Shown: positions 41,424 to 50,432 of the stretch, one piece after another
Numbering within the stretch: position 1 is the stretch's first letter
Layout of the letters: every line of letters begins with the position of its first letter
DNA from: Pseudomonas fluorescens
GTDB taxonomy: Bacteria; Pseudomonadota; Gammaproteobacteria; Pseudomonadales; Pseudomonadaceae
Reading direction: 5' to 3'
DNA length: 64,000 nt
Assembly: GCF_902498065.1 (NCBI RefSeq)
Contig: NZ_CABVIR010000009.1
Coordinates: forward strand, 186,001-250,000
Notes under the pieces: model-generated
Told to the model about the DNA's origin: nothing
The model's input: only the letters and a program-made list of their open reading frames with translations
Database searches by the model: none
Made by a program: the position numbers and the translations under genes

Positions 41424-41894
41424 ATGCAGAGTTTTTTCCTACTGATTTGGCTGACGCTATGCGCCGCGCAGGATATCCGGCAGCGGCACATCGCCAATCA
41501 CCTGACCCTGGGCGCAAGCGTGGTGGCACTGGTGTTTCTGGGGTGGACCGACCGCACCTGGCTCGGGGCCGAAGCCGTGCAGGGTGGTTGGGCTTTTCTG
41601 TTGGCGCTGGCCTTCACGTTGCCCGGCTATGCGGCGCGGCGCCTGGGCGCAGGCGATGTGAAACTGATGACAGCGTTGGCTCTTGCGACGGACGGTATGC
41701 ATGTCCTTGGCACATTTATGGGCGCCGGATTGGCCAGCGTAGGTTGGCTGCTGCTGGCGCCAAGAGTCTGGCTTCATATGAGTCAAGGCCTTAGGAATCA
41801 TCTTCGATATCTAGGGCCCGGAACGTCAAACAAGCAGCCATTTGCACCGTTTGTATTGCTGGGTTTTTTGCTCTCCCTCGCCTGGATTCAGTAG
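41424..41894 (+). CDS. fppA: Prepilin peptidase FppA (A24A family)
   Basis: FppA cleaves the leader peptide of the Flp prepilin and pseudopilins at the inner membrane. The 156-residue protein contains the two catalytic aspartates of the type IV prepilin peptidase family: D17 in CAAQDIRQR and D78 in the GAGDVK motif. Four or so membrane segments are visible. It lacks the N-terminal methylase domain of PilD, as do other Tad-specific peptidases. It is transcribed divergently from tadF and 114 bases before pprB. Confidence 0.93.
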   Translation: MQSFFLLIWLTLCAAQDIRQRHIANHLTLGASVVALVFLGWTDRTWLGAEAVQGGWAFLLALAFTLPGYAARRLGAGDVKLMTALALATDGMHVLGTFMGAGLASVGWLLLAPRVWLHMSQGLRNHLRYLGPGTSNKQPFAPFVLLGFLLSLAWIQ

Positions 41895-42008
41895 TCACCT
41901 GTTCTATGTACATAGTCAAAAAGTACGTCTACTTTCAAATCAGTAGTTGTACAGCCCGCGGCTGTCGGTAAAGGAACAGCCAGCCTTTGGTTTTGCAGGG
42001 AGTTGCAT

Positions 42009-42791
42009 GTGAACAAGCCTACCTCCGCAGTGAAAGTTCTTGTGGTCGATGATCAACCCTTGATTGTTGAAGAACTTTGCGAGTTTCTTGAAAGCAGCGG
42101 TTACCGTTGCGTGCCATGTGAGTCCAGCGCGCAGGCAGTCGAACGATTCGCTGAAGACGTGGACATCGGCCTGGTGCTCTGCGATTTGCACATGCCCGGG
42201 CTGGACGGCATCCAGTTGGTCCAGGAACTGCAAAGGTTGTCCGGCAAGCATCGGGCATTCGAAGCGATCATGCTCACCGGGCGCGCGGACAAGCAAGATG
42301 TGATCAAGGCTTTGCGTGCCGGGATTGCCGATTACTATCAGAAGCCGATTGACCTGGATGAGTTGCTCGAGGGCATTGCGCGACAGGAGGTGGCATTGCG
42401 GGAGCGGCAGAAGAGTTTGCAGCTGGGGCATTTGAATCAGAAGCTGCAGTACCTTTCCGAGTCGATCGATGACCTGTATCAGGATTTGGACAAGGTTCGG
42501 CGTAGTCCGCCGTTATCGGGTTCTTCTGATAGCGATGTCAGTGAGCTGGATCGGATTGAGATCCCGGCGGTTTTCAATCAACTGTCGCCCAGGCAGTTGG
42601 ACGTGGCGCGTTTGGTGGGCAAGGGGCAGACCAACTATCAAATTGCCTGTGAGCTGGGGATTACCGAAAACACGGTGAAGTTGTACGTGTCGCAGGTGCT
42701 GCGGTTGACGCACATGCATAATCGGACGCAGTTGGCGTTGGCGTTGTCGCCCAGCAATTCGGGTTTGCGCCAGAGGGTTACGGCTCACTAG
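42009..42791 (+). CDS. pprB: Response regulator PprB
   Basis: PprB is a LuxR-type transcription factor activated by PprA; in P. aeruginosa it drives flp-tad and other adhesion genes. The 260-residue protein has a receiver domain (about 10-125) with acidic pocket VVDDQ and phospho-acceptor D60 in LVLCDLHMPG, a linker, and a C-terminal helix-turn-helix with LSPRQLDVARLVGKGQTNYQ and ITENTVKLYVSQVLRL (about 190-235). The GTG at 42009 is used because GGGAG sits 6-7 bases upstream; TTG 42003 is less likely. The 114-base gap before it may hold its promoter. Confidence 0.93.
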   Translation: MNKPTSAVKVLVVDDQPLIVEELCEFLESSGYRCVPCESSAQAVERFAEDVDIGLVLCDLHMPGLDGIQLVQELQRLSGKHRAFEAIMLTGRADKQDVIKALRAGIADYYQKPIDLDELLEGIARQEVALRERQKSLQLGHLNQKLQYLSESIDDLYQDLDKVRRSPPLSGSSDSDVSELDRIEIPAVFNQLSPRQLDVARLVGKGQTNYQIACELGITENTVKLYVSQVLRLTHMHNRTQLALALSPSNSGLRQRVTAH

Positions 42792-42918
42792 CACTGTGCG
42801 TCCGCTCAATGATTGGGCTTGTCAGCGAAGGCATCCAGAATCCCCAACCTTTCGCTGGCAAGCTGTTGCCTGCATGATGCGGGACCTGCGCATCCATCGC
42901 GCCACTTAGGCTCGTTAA

Positions 42919-42937
42919 GGGGGGCTGTTATCCCCCC
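42919..42937 (-). terminator. Hairpin at the end of the DUF3613 gene
   Basis: GGGGGG (42919-42924) and CCCCCC (42932-42937) pair around 7 bases and overlap the last codons of the DUF3613 gene. It may end transcripts of the converging tad (minus) and pprB (plus) units. Confidence 0.4.
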
Positions 42938-43203
42938 GATCCACTGTCAACCTTCCCGCCCTCATCCTGATCGAAAAACTGCGGGATCTCATGCTCATAA
43001 CTCTTCAGCCAGCGCTGCATGCTCAACTCGCGTTCCGTCGCGGTTGAGGTTTGCTGTTGGGGGGACGCTGCCTTGTTGCTTCTCTGCAATTGCAGCCAGC
43101 CTTCGGTTTCCTGTTGTTGCGGCGACGCCGGGCCAGCGTCGATTGCGTGCGCAGCGATAGGCAGGGTCAGCAGGCCGAGGCAGCAGATCAGTGTCGTTTT
43201 CAT
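42928..43203 (-). CDS. Small exported DUF3613 protein
   Basis: A 91-residue protein with a signal peptide (MKTTLICCLGLLTLPIAAHA, cleaved after AHA) and a Gln/Ser-rich mature part (SPQQQETEGWLQLQRSNKAA, TATERELSMQRWLKSYEHEI). It corresponds in position and size to PA4298 in the P. aeruginosa tad locus and to the DUF3613 family as far as I recall. It lies 9 bases after tadD on the same strand, so it is the last gene of the tad transcript. A periplasmic accessory role is likely but untested. Confidence 0.85.
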   Translation of the reverse strand: MKTTLICCLGLLTLPIAAHAIDAGPASPQQQETEGWLQLQRSNKAASPQQQTSTATERELSMQRWLKSYEHEIPQFFDQDEGGKVDSGSGG

Positions 43204-43212
43204 GACGTCTCC

Positions 43213-43926
43213 CTATTGAAGGCTCGGGGCCGCGACGGCGGCGACCTGGTTGGCATTGGCCGGGACTGCTTTGCCCGGGGCCTTGAGTTTTTCCGCGCGG
43301 GCCTGGGCTTCGGTGACTTGGGCAGGGCTCAGGCCAAGGCGGCTGACCAGTTCGGCGGCGCGGCTCCAATCGTCCTGGTAGATCAGCAACGTCACCAGAT
43401 TCAACGCCGCCAGTTGATCGCTTTGTTTGAGTTCCATCGCCGTCAGAAACTCGAAGCGCGCATCTTCGACGCGCAATTGATTGAGGTACACCACGCCGAG
43501 GTCGTTGCGGATTTTTTCATCGGTGGGTGCCAGCCGTGCTGCGCGTTGCAAGTGGGTTTGAGCCTGGCTGTTATCGCCCTTCGCGGCGGCGAGTTGGCCC
43601 AGGCCGTGTTCGGCTTCGGCCGTGAGGCAACTGCCGAGCAGGCTGCGGTACAACGGCTCGGCTTCGCTGCGGCCCAACAATCGGTAGACCCTGGCCTTGC
43701 GCAGGCGCACGTCGGCGAGGTTGTCGGGCAGGCTTTGCAGGTTGGCCAGGCTGGCGTGCAGTTTGCCATCGTTGGCCATGTCGTCGGCCAGGTTCATTGA
43801 TAGCTGCTCATCGGAACTCAGCTTGCCGCAATGGGGGGTGTTGGTCAGGGCGTTCCAGGGCGTCTGGCCGTTGCTCGCACAACCGCTCAGCAGCAGCAGA
43901 CTCAAACCGGCAATCATTGCTTTCAT
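43213..43926 (-). CDS. tadD: Tad pilus lipoprotein TadD
   Basis: TadD is a TPR lipoprotein that helps the RcpA secretin assemble in the outer membrane. The 237 residues start with signal MKAMIAGLSLLLLSGCASNG and lipobox LSGC. Two or three TPR-like repeats follow, including AEPLYRSLLGSCLTAEAEHG and APTDEKIRNDLGVVYLNQLR (about 110-190). ATG 43926 is used; the upstream extension lacks a site. It lies 10 bases after tadC. Confidence 0.9.
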   Translation of the reverse strand: MKAMIAGLSLLLLSGCASNGQTPWNALTNTPHCGKLSSDEQLSMNLADDMANDGKLHASLANLQSLPDNLADVRLRKARVYRLLGRSEAEPLYRSLLGSCLTAEAEHGLGQLAAAKGDNSQAQTHLQRAARLAPTDEKIRNDLGVVYLNQLRVEDARFEFLTAMELKQSDQLAALNLVTLLIYQDDWSRAAELVSRLGLSPAQVTEAQARAEKLKAPGKAVPANANQVAAVAAPSLQ

Positions 43927-43936
43927 CAGGTTCCCT

Positions 43937-44827
43937 CTAGGAAGCAAAGGCCCGGGCCAGGGCGGTAAAGCCGGGGCCGGCCAGTACGATCAACAACGCC
44001 GGGAAGAGAAACAGCATCATCACGACGGACATCTTGGCGGACATCTTGGATATGTATTCCTGCAAGCGCGTCAGGCGCCGGTCATCGAGCAACTGTTTGA
44101 GGGCCAGCAGGGATTTCATCGCGCCGCCGCCCTGGTGAATCAACTGCTGAAGGATCACGCAGGTGTCGGTGAACTCATCCACCGCCAGCAACCGGGTGGC
44201 CTTGTTCAGTTCTTCGCCCAGCTCCAGGCCGGAATCGACACGGGCCAGCACCAGGCGCAGTTCATGGGTCAGCGCCGGCAGCAATTGTTTGCCTTCGTTG
44301 CTCAGGACGCGCAGCGACTGCTCCACGGCCATGCCCGATTCGAACAGGATGCGCAGCAGCGGGATGAAGGTGGAGATCTCCATGGCCAGTTGTTTTTGTC
44401 GACGTTTGGCGGCCGCGGCCAGCAGGCGTTTGGGCAGCAGGTAGCCGATGCCGGTGGCGAAGGCCGGGGCGATCCAGTGGTTTTCCACAGGCGCGAAGAA
44501 CAGGCTTTGGACCAGCACGCTCAAGGCCAGCGCGAGTACCGGCACGCCCACCTGGAACGCCGCGAACAATGAGCGTCGCCGGGTACTGCGCCAACCCAGA
44601 CGGTTGAGCAGGATCCGGGTTTCATTGTCCAGATTGACCGAGCGCTGGCCGATGCGGCTGCTGCCCAAGGCTTGCAGCCAATGCTCGACGCGGTCGGCGT
44701 TCGGCGATTTGCCATCCAGCCGTTGCGCCACCTGTCGGACCTGCCGCTGCTGCTTCAGCAATCCACTGATGAGCAGGATCCCGGCGGCCAAAAACAGCAG
44801 CGCGCTGATCAGCAAGGGGATCTTCAT
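43937..44827 (-). CDS. tadC: Tad inner-membrane platform protein TadC
   Basis: TadC belongs to the GspF family and with TadB forms the inner-membrane platform on which TadA acts. The 296 residues have an N-terminal membrane segment (IPLLISALLFLAAGILLISG), a cluster of two segments around 95-150, the cytoplasmic GspF/TadC domain with ISTFIPLLRILFESGMAVEQ (about 168-187), and a C-terminal membrane segment (MSVVMMLFLFPALLIVLAGP). ATG 44827 overlaps the tadB stop (ATGA). Lengthened readings upstream run through tadB and are rejected. Confidence 0.94.
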   Translation of the reverse strand: MKIPLLISALLFLAAGILLISGLLKQQRQVRQVAQRLDGKSPNADRVEHWLQALGSSRIGQRSVNLDNETRILLNRLGWRSTRRRSLFAAFQVGVPVLALALSVLVQSLFFAPVENHWIAPAFATGIGYLLPKRLLAAAAKRRQKQLAMEISTFIPLLRILFESGMAVEQSLRVLSNEGKQLLPALTHELRLVLARVDSGLELGEELNKATRLLAVDEFTDTCVILQQLIHQGGGAMKSLLALKQLLDDRRLTRLQEYISKMSAKMSVVMMLFLFPALLIVLAGPGFTALARAFAS

Positions 44828-45708
44828 ACGCTGCGCAACATGCGCCAGAGCGCAAGGCTGCCCACCAGCTGCAGGCCGAACGCCGTTGCGAGCATGATTC
44901 GCCCGGAATCGTCGTGCCACATGGCGAGCAAATAGTGAGGATTGGCCATCAGGAAATAGCCGGCCAGGCCAATAGGCAAACAGCCCAGTACCCACGCCGT
45001 GACGCGGGTTTCACCGGTCATGGCGCTGAGCTGGCGCGCAGCCTGTTCGCGTTCGCGGATCATTTTTATCAGGTTCTCCAGCAGCTCGCTGGCGTTGCCG
45101 CCGTAGCGATGGTTGACCTTCAAGCCGAGGGCAAACAAATGCAGTTCGTCTTTTTCATACAACCTGGCGAGGTCGGAAGCGGCGTCCGGCAAACTGACCC
45201 CCAATTGCACGTTGCGTTGCACCCGGCCCATGGCCTGTTTCAATGGATGTTCCGCAGTCTCGATGGCGCCCAGCACCGCATCCGCCAACGTTCGCCCGGA
45301 CTTCAGGCTGCGCACCGCGTGATCGAGTAGCTGCGGCAGTTGTTCGATCATGCGTTTGAGCCGGCGCTGATAACGCCAACTGACATACAACCGCACCGCC
45401 AAGGGCGGCACCAGCAACAGCAGCAGGGCGCCGATCCAGCTGCCGACGGCAAAACCGAGCAGGATGCCAAACACCCAGAGTGTCAGCCACAGGCCGATGC
45501 GCTCGGTGGGGCGGCCGAGGCCTGCGCGTAAAAACGCCCGTTCCAGGCCGGTCCACGAGGATTTCTCGACCACTCGCTGCGGCTGCTCGTGGGCCAGTCG
45601 ATCAAGGACCCGATCGGTCCCGGACTGGCGAATACCGCGATAGAACAAGCGCACCGACAACCCGAACAAACCCAGGCAGACGAGGATGAGCAGCAGCGGT
45701 TTGAGCAT
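44824..45708 (-). CDS. tadB: Tad inner-membrane platform protein TadB
   Basis: TadB is the other GspF-type platform protein. The 294 residues show an N-terminal membrane helix (PLLLILVCLGLFGLSV), two more near 80-115 (LWVFGILLGFAVGS, LLLLVPPLAVRLYVSW), the GspF-type domain with QLPQLLDHAVRSLKSGRTLA (about 143-162) and NHRYGGNASELLENLIKMIR (about 212-231), and two C-terminal segments. It begins 10 bases after tadA and overlaps tadC. Confidence 0.94.
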   Translation of the reverse strand: MLKPLLLILVCLGLFGLSVRLFYRGIRQSGTDRVLDRLAHEQPQRVVEKSSWTGLERAFLRAGLGRPTERIGLWLTLWVFGILLGFAVGSWIGALLLLLVPPLAVRLYVSWRYQRRLKRMIEQLPQLLDHAVRSLKSGRTLADAVLGAIETAEHPLKQAMGRVQRNVQLGVSLPDAASDLARLYEKDELHLFALGLKVNHRYGGNASELLENLIKMIREREQAARQLSAMTGETRVTAWVLGCLPIGLAGYFLMANPHYLLAMWHDDSGRIMLATAFGLQLVGSLALWRMLRSV

Positions 45709-45718
45709 GCCGGGGCCT

Positions 45719-46999
45719 TCAATACGCGGAGGGAGAAAGCGCCGACTCGCGGCGCAGTTTGTCGCCAGCGGGGTTGACCGCCTCGCGCAGGAAACCGAAC
45801 CCGCCGCGCCGGTCGAGACGGAACAGGGTGTTGGTGACGTAGACGTCGTCGCGGATGCCGATCACCTCCACCACTTCGCTGACACAGCGGCGGCCATCGG
45901 GCATGCGCGTCAACTGAATCACCACGTCCAGCGCCGCGCAGATCATTTGCCGCAGGGTCCGTTCGGCGATGGTGCGGCCGGTCAGGCCGACCAGCGTTTC
46001 CAGGCGCAACAGCGCATCCTGGGCGTTGTTGGCGTGCACGGTGCTCATGGAACCGTCGTGGCCGGTATTCATCGCGGTGAGCACATCGACCACTTCGACG
46101 CCGCGAATCTCGCCGAGGATGATCCGGTCGGGACGCATCCGCAGGGCGTTGCGGATCAGGTCGCTGGCCTTCACTTCGCCGTGGCCCTCGGCATTCGGCG
46201 GCCGGGTTTCGAGGCGCACGACGTGCGGGTGGCCGAGTTGCAGTTCGGCCACGTCCTCGATGGTGACAAGCCGTTCGTGCGGGCTGATCAACTGGCTGAG
46301 GATGTTCAGCAACGTGGTTTTGCCGGTGCCGGTGCCACCGCTGATCAGGATGTTGCAGCGTTTGCCCACGGCCTCCTGAATGAACTCCAGGATCGCCTGA
46401 TCGATGGTTTGCATCGCCATCAGGTCGGTGCTTTTGAGCATGTCTTTGCGGAATTTTCGAATCGACAGGCACGGGCCGTCGAGGGCGATCGGGGGAATGA
46501 TCGCGTTGACCCGGCTGCCATCCGGCAAGCGCGCATCGACCATCGGCGATGACTCGTCCAAGCGTCGGCCGAGGGGGGCGAGGATCCGCTGCATCACGCG
46601 TTCGACGTGATGCGCGTCGATAAAACGCAGGTCGCTCTGATGCAGGACGCCGTCGCGTTCGACGAACACCCGATGCGGCCCGTTGACCAGGATTTCGCTG
46701 ACCGCCGGATCGCGCAGCAGCACTTCCAACGGTCCGAAACCGGTGAGCTCATCGACGATTTCTTCGGCCAGACGCTCCATCTCATAGCGGGAAATCGCCA
46801 GGTGCAAACGGGCGATGTACTCGGCTACTTTGTCGATGACGAACTGCGACAACACTTGCCGCGAGCCTTCCAGCAGGTTTTTTCCCGACTCTTCAATGGC
46901 GTCGATGATGTAGCGGTGCAGCACCAGTTTGAGGCCTTCGTGGTCCGTGTTGCCAGTGGTGGTGCGCACCGGAGCGCCGAACAGTTTTTCGCCGTTCAT
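45719..46999 (-). CDS. tadA: Tad assembly ATPase TadA (CpaF)
   Basis: TadA is the secretion ATPase that powers Flp pilus extension and possibly retraction. The 426 residues have an N-terminal helical domain and a RecA-like core with Walker A GGTGTGKTTL (about 221-230), VTIEDVAELQLGHPHVVRLE (about 245-264, Asp box), and Walker B region RPDRIILGEIRG followed by the His-box STVHANNAQDALLRLE. Length fits CpaF. ATG 46999 overlaps the tadZ stop (ATGA). It shares the five-gene run of overlaps with tadZ and rcpA. Confidence 0.96.
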   Translation of the reverse strand: MNGEKLFGAPVRTTTGNTDHEGLKLVLHRYIIDAIEESGKNLLEGSRQVLSQFVIDKVAEYIARLHLAISRYEMERLAEEIVDELTGFGPLEVLLRDPAVSEILVNGPHRVFVERDGVLHQSDLRFIDAHHVERVMQRILAPLGRRLDESSPMVDARLPDGSRVNAIIPPIALDGPCLSIRKFRKDMLKSTDLMAMQTIDQAILEFIQEAVGKRCNILISGGTGTGKTTLLNILSQLISPHERLVTIEDVAELQLGHPHVVRLETRPPNAEGHGEVKASDLIRNALRMRPDRIILGEIRGVEVVDVLTAMNTGHDGSMSTVHANNAQDALLRLETLVGLTGRTIAERTLRQMICAALDVVIQLTRMPDGRRCVSEVVEVIGIRDDVYVTNTLFRLDRRGGFGFLREAVNPAGDKLRRESALSPSAY

Positions 47000-48192
47000 G
47001 GCGTGCCCCTCAAGCGGGTGAACCAGCCCGCCTTGGGTTTCGTCAGGCCTTCGGAGCGCCTGGCCAGGCATTCGCCGAGGTTCCGCAGGCTTTGGGTCAG
47101 GCCTTCGCGGGGGGCCAGTTCAAACAGGGTGACGCCCTGGTTTTTGGCATTGAGGCGTACTTCCGGGCTGTAGGCGAGCGTTGCGATGACTTCCATGCCG
47201 AAGCTTTTACCCAGGGTTTCCGAGTCCGGCGCGACGTTGCGCAGGTAGCGGTCCACCAGCAGTCGGGCGTGATCGAGCTTCATGCCTTTTTCGCGCCAGA
47301 GGGTGAGCAGGGCCAGATTACGGCGGCAGTCGATCACGTTCTGGTCGGTGTACCAGATCAACTTGTCGCAATGGCTGACAAAGGTGCGCAAGGCTTCACT
47401 GTCGGACTGGCCGGTGAGGTTCACCACGATGTGCTGGAAGTGTTGGCGCAAGGCGCTGAGCAACATGTACAACTCGGCGGCGCTGGTGTGGTCCAGGGGC
47501 TCATCGTTATTGGCATAGGCGAGGATTCGCAGCCCGGCATCACAGCTGGTGAACGCGCTGTCGATCAGCGTCGCATCGAGGCGCCGCAAATGCCGCAGGG
47601 CATCGCCGAAGTGAAACGAGCTTTCCAGGCCGAGCAGTGCCAGGCTGTCGCCGCGTGGCAGGCCAAGGTCGAGCAACAGCGTTTGCTGCCCACTCTTCTG
47701 CACCACTTGCGCCATGTGGGTGGCAAGCAGTGCCCCGTCGGCGTTGCTCTGCACGCCGTAGAGCACGGTCAACCCGCCCAGTTGTGTATTCGGCGCCACC
47801 GACGGCATGCGTTTGCTCAGCCGGCGCACCAGGCCGGCGACCTCACTGGAGCGCGAGCCATACGCGACGAAATCCCGGGCCCCGGCGCGCATCGCATTGA
47901 GTACCAGCTGATTGTCCATGCCGTCGCCCAGCGCGACGATCGCGAGCATCGGTTTGGCTTCCAGCGCACCTTCGATCAATGCGCTCTGGGCCACCACGTG
48001 TTCACGATCGAGGCCGACGAATACCAGGGTGGCGAAGGTCACGTCCACCAGCGCCAGCAACTCGTCGAGGCTGCCGCCACCGGCGCTGACCACCTGGCCC
48101 AATGGCGCGAGGGCGCCTTGCAGCCACTCAAGGTCGGTGCTGTTGCGTGTAATCGCGAGGAAGGTCTGACTCAGGCTTGGACTCTGGCTCAT
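46996..48192 (-). CDS. tadZ: Tad polar localisation protein TadZ
   Basis: TadZ is a MinD/ParA-like protein that positions the Tad machine at the cell pole. The 398 residues have an N-terminal receiver-like domain (about 1-130) and a C-terminal MinD fold (about 140-390). The region where the P-loop should be, LYGVQSNADGALLATHMAQV, lacks the Gly-Lys-Thr of a working ATP-binding loop, as known for several TadZ proteins; LLLDLGLPRGDSLALLGLES follows. It overlaps both rcpA and tadA by 4 bases. Confidence 0.88.
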   Translation of the reverse strand: MSQSPSLSQTFLAITRNSTDLEWLQGALAPLGQVVSAGGGSLDELLALVDVTFATLVFVGLDREHVVAQSALIEGALEAKPMLAIVALGDGMDNQLVLNAMRAGARDFVAYGSRSSEVAGLVRRLSKRMPSVAPNTQLGGLTVLYGVQSNADGALLATHMAQVVQKSGQQTLLLDLGLPRGDSLALLGLESSFHFGDALRHLRRLDATLIDSAFTSCDAGLRILAYANNDEPLDHTSAAELYMLLSALRQHFQHIVVNLTGQSDSEALRTFVSHCDKLIWYTDQNVIDCRRNLALLTLWREKGMKLDHARLLVDRYLRNVAPDSETLGKSFGMEVIATLAYSPEVRLNAKNQGVTLFELAPREGLTQSLRNLGECLARRSEGLTKPKAGWFTRLRGTP

Positions 48193-49460
48193 TGCGATAA
48201 CCCGCTGCGTTTGTCGAAGTTGCCGTTTTCGAGGAAGTACAGGCGATACCAGTTCGGGTCGTAGTTGCGCAGTTTTTCCCCGGGCAACGAGGGCAACTGT
48301 GCGTTGGCGGCCAGCGGTTGCACCAGGTGCGGCGTGACAATCATCAGCAGTTCGCGTTCTTCGCGCTTGAGCTGAGAGTTGCGGAAGAACGCACCGAGAA
48401 TCGGAATATCGCCCAGCCCGGGAAACTTGCTGACTTCGGACGCGTTGTGCGTGCTGATCAAACCGCTGATGACGAAACTCTCGCCGTCGGCCAGCGAGAT
48501 GCTGGTGTCGGTGCGGCGAATGGTGAACGCCGGCACGGTGGTGCCGCCGATGGTCACGCCGTTGTTGTAATCCAGTTCGCTGACTTCCGGTGCCACTTTG
48601 AGGGCGATGCGGTCGTGGCTGACCACGGTCGGCGTGAGCGTCAGGCGGATACCGAACTCCTTGTATTCGATGGAGTAGCTGTTGCTGTTGGCGCTGGGCA
48701 CGGGGATCGGGATTTCACCACCCGCGAGGAAACTCGCACTCTGTCCGCTGAGGGCCACCAGGCTTGGTCGCGCCAGGGTGTAGGCGAAGCCGCTGCCTTC
48801 CAGGGCGTTGACGATACCGAGGAATTTGCTGCTGCCACCGCCCCAGACAATGTTGAAGCTGTCGTTGAGCAAGGGAATGCTCGGCGCCGCGATACGTGGA
48901 TCGATATTGAACAGCGGCACGACGCCCGGCGTGACGCCGGTGTTGGGTACCGTGCCAGGGGCGCCGAAGAGAAAGTTGTTCGAGGCCTTGCCGAAAATCG
49001 AGGTGCCGGCCTCTTTCAGTTTGGTCCGGCTGACTTCGACAAAGCGGATATCGGTCTGCACTTGCGACGGCAGCAACGGGTTATCGGACGGCAGTTGCGT
49101 GGCAGTGGTCATGGCCGCCGTGGCCCGCCCCTGAACGAACACCATGCTCTGGCGCGGTGCGCTGGCGCAGGCTGTCCAGACCATCAGGCTGGTGGCGCCG
49201 GGCGCCATACCAGTGAGCAAAAAGGCTTGGTTGCCATTGACACGCACGTCGGCGATTTTCGGATCGCCCACGGCCACTCGCGTGATCGCCACCGGGGCCT
49301 GCACCTCCTTTTGCAGCCCTTCTCCGACTTCCAGCACTGCCGGCAATGCCGCGAGTGCGGCGCAATTTCCAACGGCGGCGAACGTCGCCGTCAGCGGCAG
49401 TCCGCTTAACAAAGTGACCCATAGCAGGCCTTGAAACATGGGCATGGAACGTCTGCGCAT
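48189..49460 (-). CDS. rcpA: Outer-membrane secretin RcpA (CpaC)
   Basis: RcpA forms the outer-membrane pore for the Flp pilus. The 423 residues have a signal peptide (QGLLWVTLLSGLPLTATFA), a pilus-type N-terminal domain (GEGLQKEVQAPVAITRVAVG, VNGNQAFLLTGMAPGATSLM), and the secretin domain with VALSGQSASFLAGGEIPIPV (about 245-264) and the C-terminal GLGDIPILGAFFRNSQLKRE (about 350-370). All hallmarks are intact. It lies 21 bases after rcpC and overlaps tadZ. Confidence 0.96.
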   Translation of the reverse strand: MRRRSMPMFQGLLWVTLLSGLPLTATFAAVGNCAALAALPAVLEVGEGLQKEVQAPVAITRVAVGDPKIADVRVNGNQAFLLTGMAPGATSLMVWTACASAPRQSMVFVQGRATAAMTTATQLPSDNPLLPSQVQTDIRFVEVSRTKLKEAGTSIFGKASNNFLFGAPGTVPNTGVTPGVVPLFNIDPRIAAPSIPLLNDSFNIVWGGGSSKFLGIVNALEGSGFAYTLARPSLVALSGQSASFLAGGEIPIPVPSANSNSYSIEYKEFGIRLTLTPTVVSHDRIALKVAPEVSELDYNNGVTIGGTTVPAFTIRRTDTSISLADGESFVISGLISTHNASEVSKFPGLGDIPILGAFFRNSQLKREERELLMIVTPHLVQPLAANAQLPSLPGEKLRNYDPNWYRLYFLENGNFDKRSGLSQ

Positions 49461-49481
49461 TTAGATGCGTCCTTGCACGAT

Positions 49482-50432
49482 TCAGGGAGTTTGTTGCGTG
49501 ATTTCGTTGCCGCGAATGACTTCCACACTCGACTTGCGCGGTGCTGCGACGATGCTGCTGGTGGTGATGGGCTTGGGCGCGGGCGTCATGGCCAATTGGT
49601 TGAACTGGATCAGCTCGCGGTTGGTGTCGGCGAGGTTGGCCGAAGCATCGCTTTCGCCAGCCCAGTAACGGGCCAGGCGTTTCTCCTCGGCGCTGCGTAC
49701 CGCCAGGCGCAACACCCCGGCCTGAGCCGCAAGCATCAGACGACTCAAGAGTGCTTCGGGAACGGCGAGCACCACCGTCCGCGCGCTGACGCGCGACTGT
49801 TCCTGCTTGAGCTTTTCTTCGCTGCTGTGCGCCGGGCTGGCGGGTTGGCCGTCGTTGGTCAGCCCCAACTGCTCGCCGACCGCGAGTACGCGCAGGGCCG
49901 GGACCACCAATTGAGCCGATGGCTGCGGGTTGTTGCTGTCCAGACGCAAAAACAGCAGCACATCTACATAATCCCCCGGCGTCAGTTGCCCTCCAGCATT
50001 GATAACTTCATCGACGGCCACGGCGAGGGCGCGCTCATCGGGGCGAATCATTCGCGCCAGTTTGCTGCCGGCCTCGAAGCTTTCGTCATTGAGCCAGGTG
50101 CCGGCGGCCAGGGCGCGCCAGGTCGTCTTTCCGATGGCTTGATCGATCCGGCTCAGGCTGCCGGCGGGGACGATGGCGAGTTTTTCCACGGCCACGTCGG
50201 CTGCGGTGATTTGCTCGAACGGCGCGAGGTCCCGCAGCAGTACTACCACCGGATGACGGGTGGGATCCTCGACGGAAGCAGGTGCCTGTGGGGTGGGATC
50301 GGACGAACCCCTGTCAACTTGCGCGACAGGTTCGGCAGTGGGTTGACGGCTTAGCGTCAGGCCCCAGTAACCGGCAATCAAGGCGCCCACCAGCAGCACG
50401 CCGGCCAGGCCCAGGGTGACACGACTGTTCAT
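49482..50432 (-). CDS. rcpC: Tad pilus assembly protein RcpC (CpaB)
   Basis: RcpC (CpaB) is a periplasmic, membrane-anchored protein that supports secretin assembly and pilus presentation. The 316 residues have an N-terminal membrane helix (VTLGLAGVLLVGALIAGYWG, about 4-23), an SAF domain (VVLLRDLAPFEQITAADVAV onward, about 58-125) and the RcpC/CpaB domain (about 130-240: ALAVAVDEVINAGGQLTPGD and YVDVLLFLRLDSN). ATG 50432 has GGGAGAG upstream. It is the first gene of the long minus-strand tad operon, so its promoter lies in 50433-50748. Confidence 0.93.
   Translation of the reverse strand: MNSRVTLGLAGVLLVGALIAGYWGLTLSRQPTAEPVAQVDRGSSDPTPQAPASVEDPTRHPVVVLLRDLAPFEQITAADVAVEKLAIVPAGSLSRIDQAIGKTTWRALAAGTWLNDESFEAGSKLARMIRPDERALAVAVDEVINAGGQLTPGDYVDVLLFLRLDSNNPQPSAQLVVPALRVLAVGEQLGLTNDGQPASPAHSSEEKLKQEQSRVSARTVVLAVPEALLSRLMLAAQAGVLRLAVRSAEEKRLARYWAGESDASANLADTNRELIQFNQLAMTPAPKPITTSSIVAAPRKSSVEVIRGNEITQQTP

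Noticed and set aside
42825..42880. REP-like sequence after pprB (TTCGCTGGCAAGC)
   Set aside because: Only one short half resembles a REP unit and the partner arm is missing, so it is at most a decayed relic.
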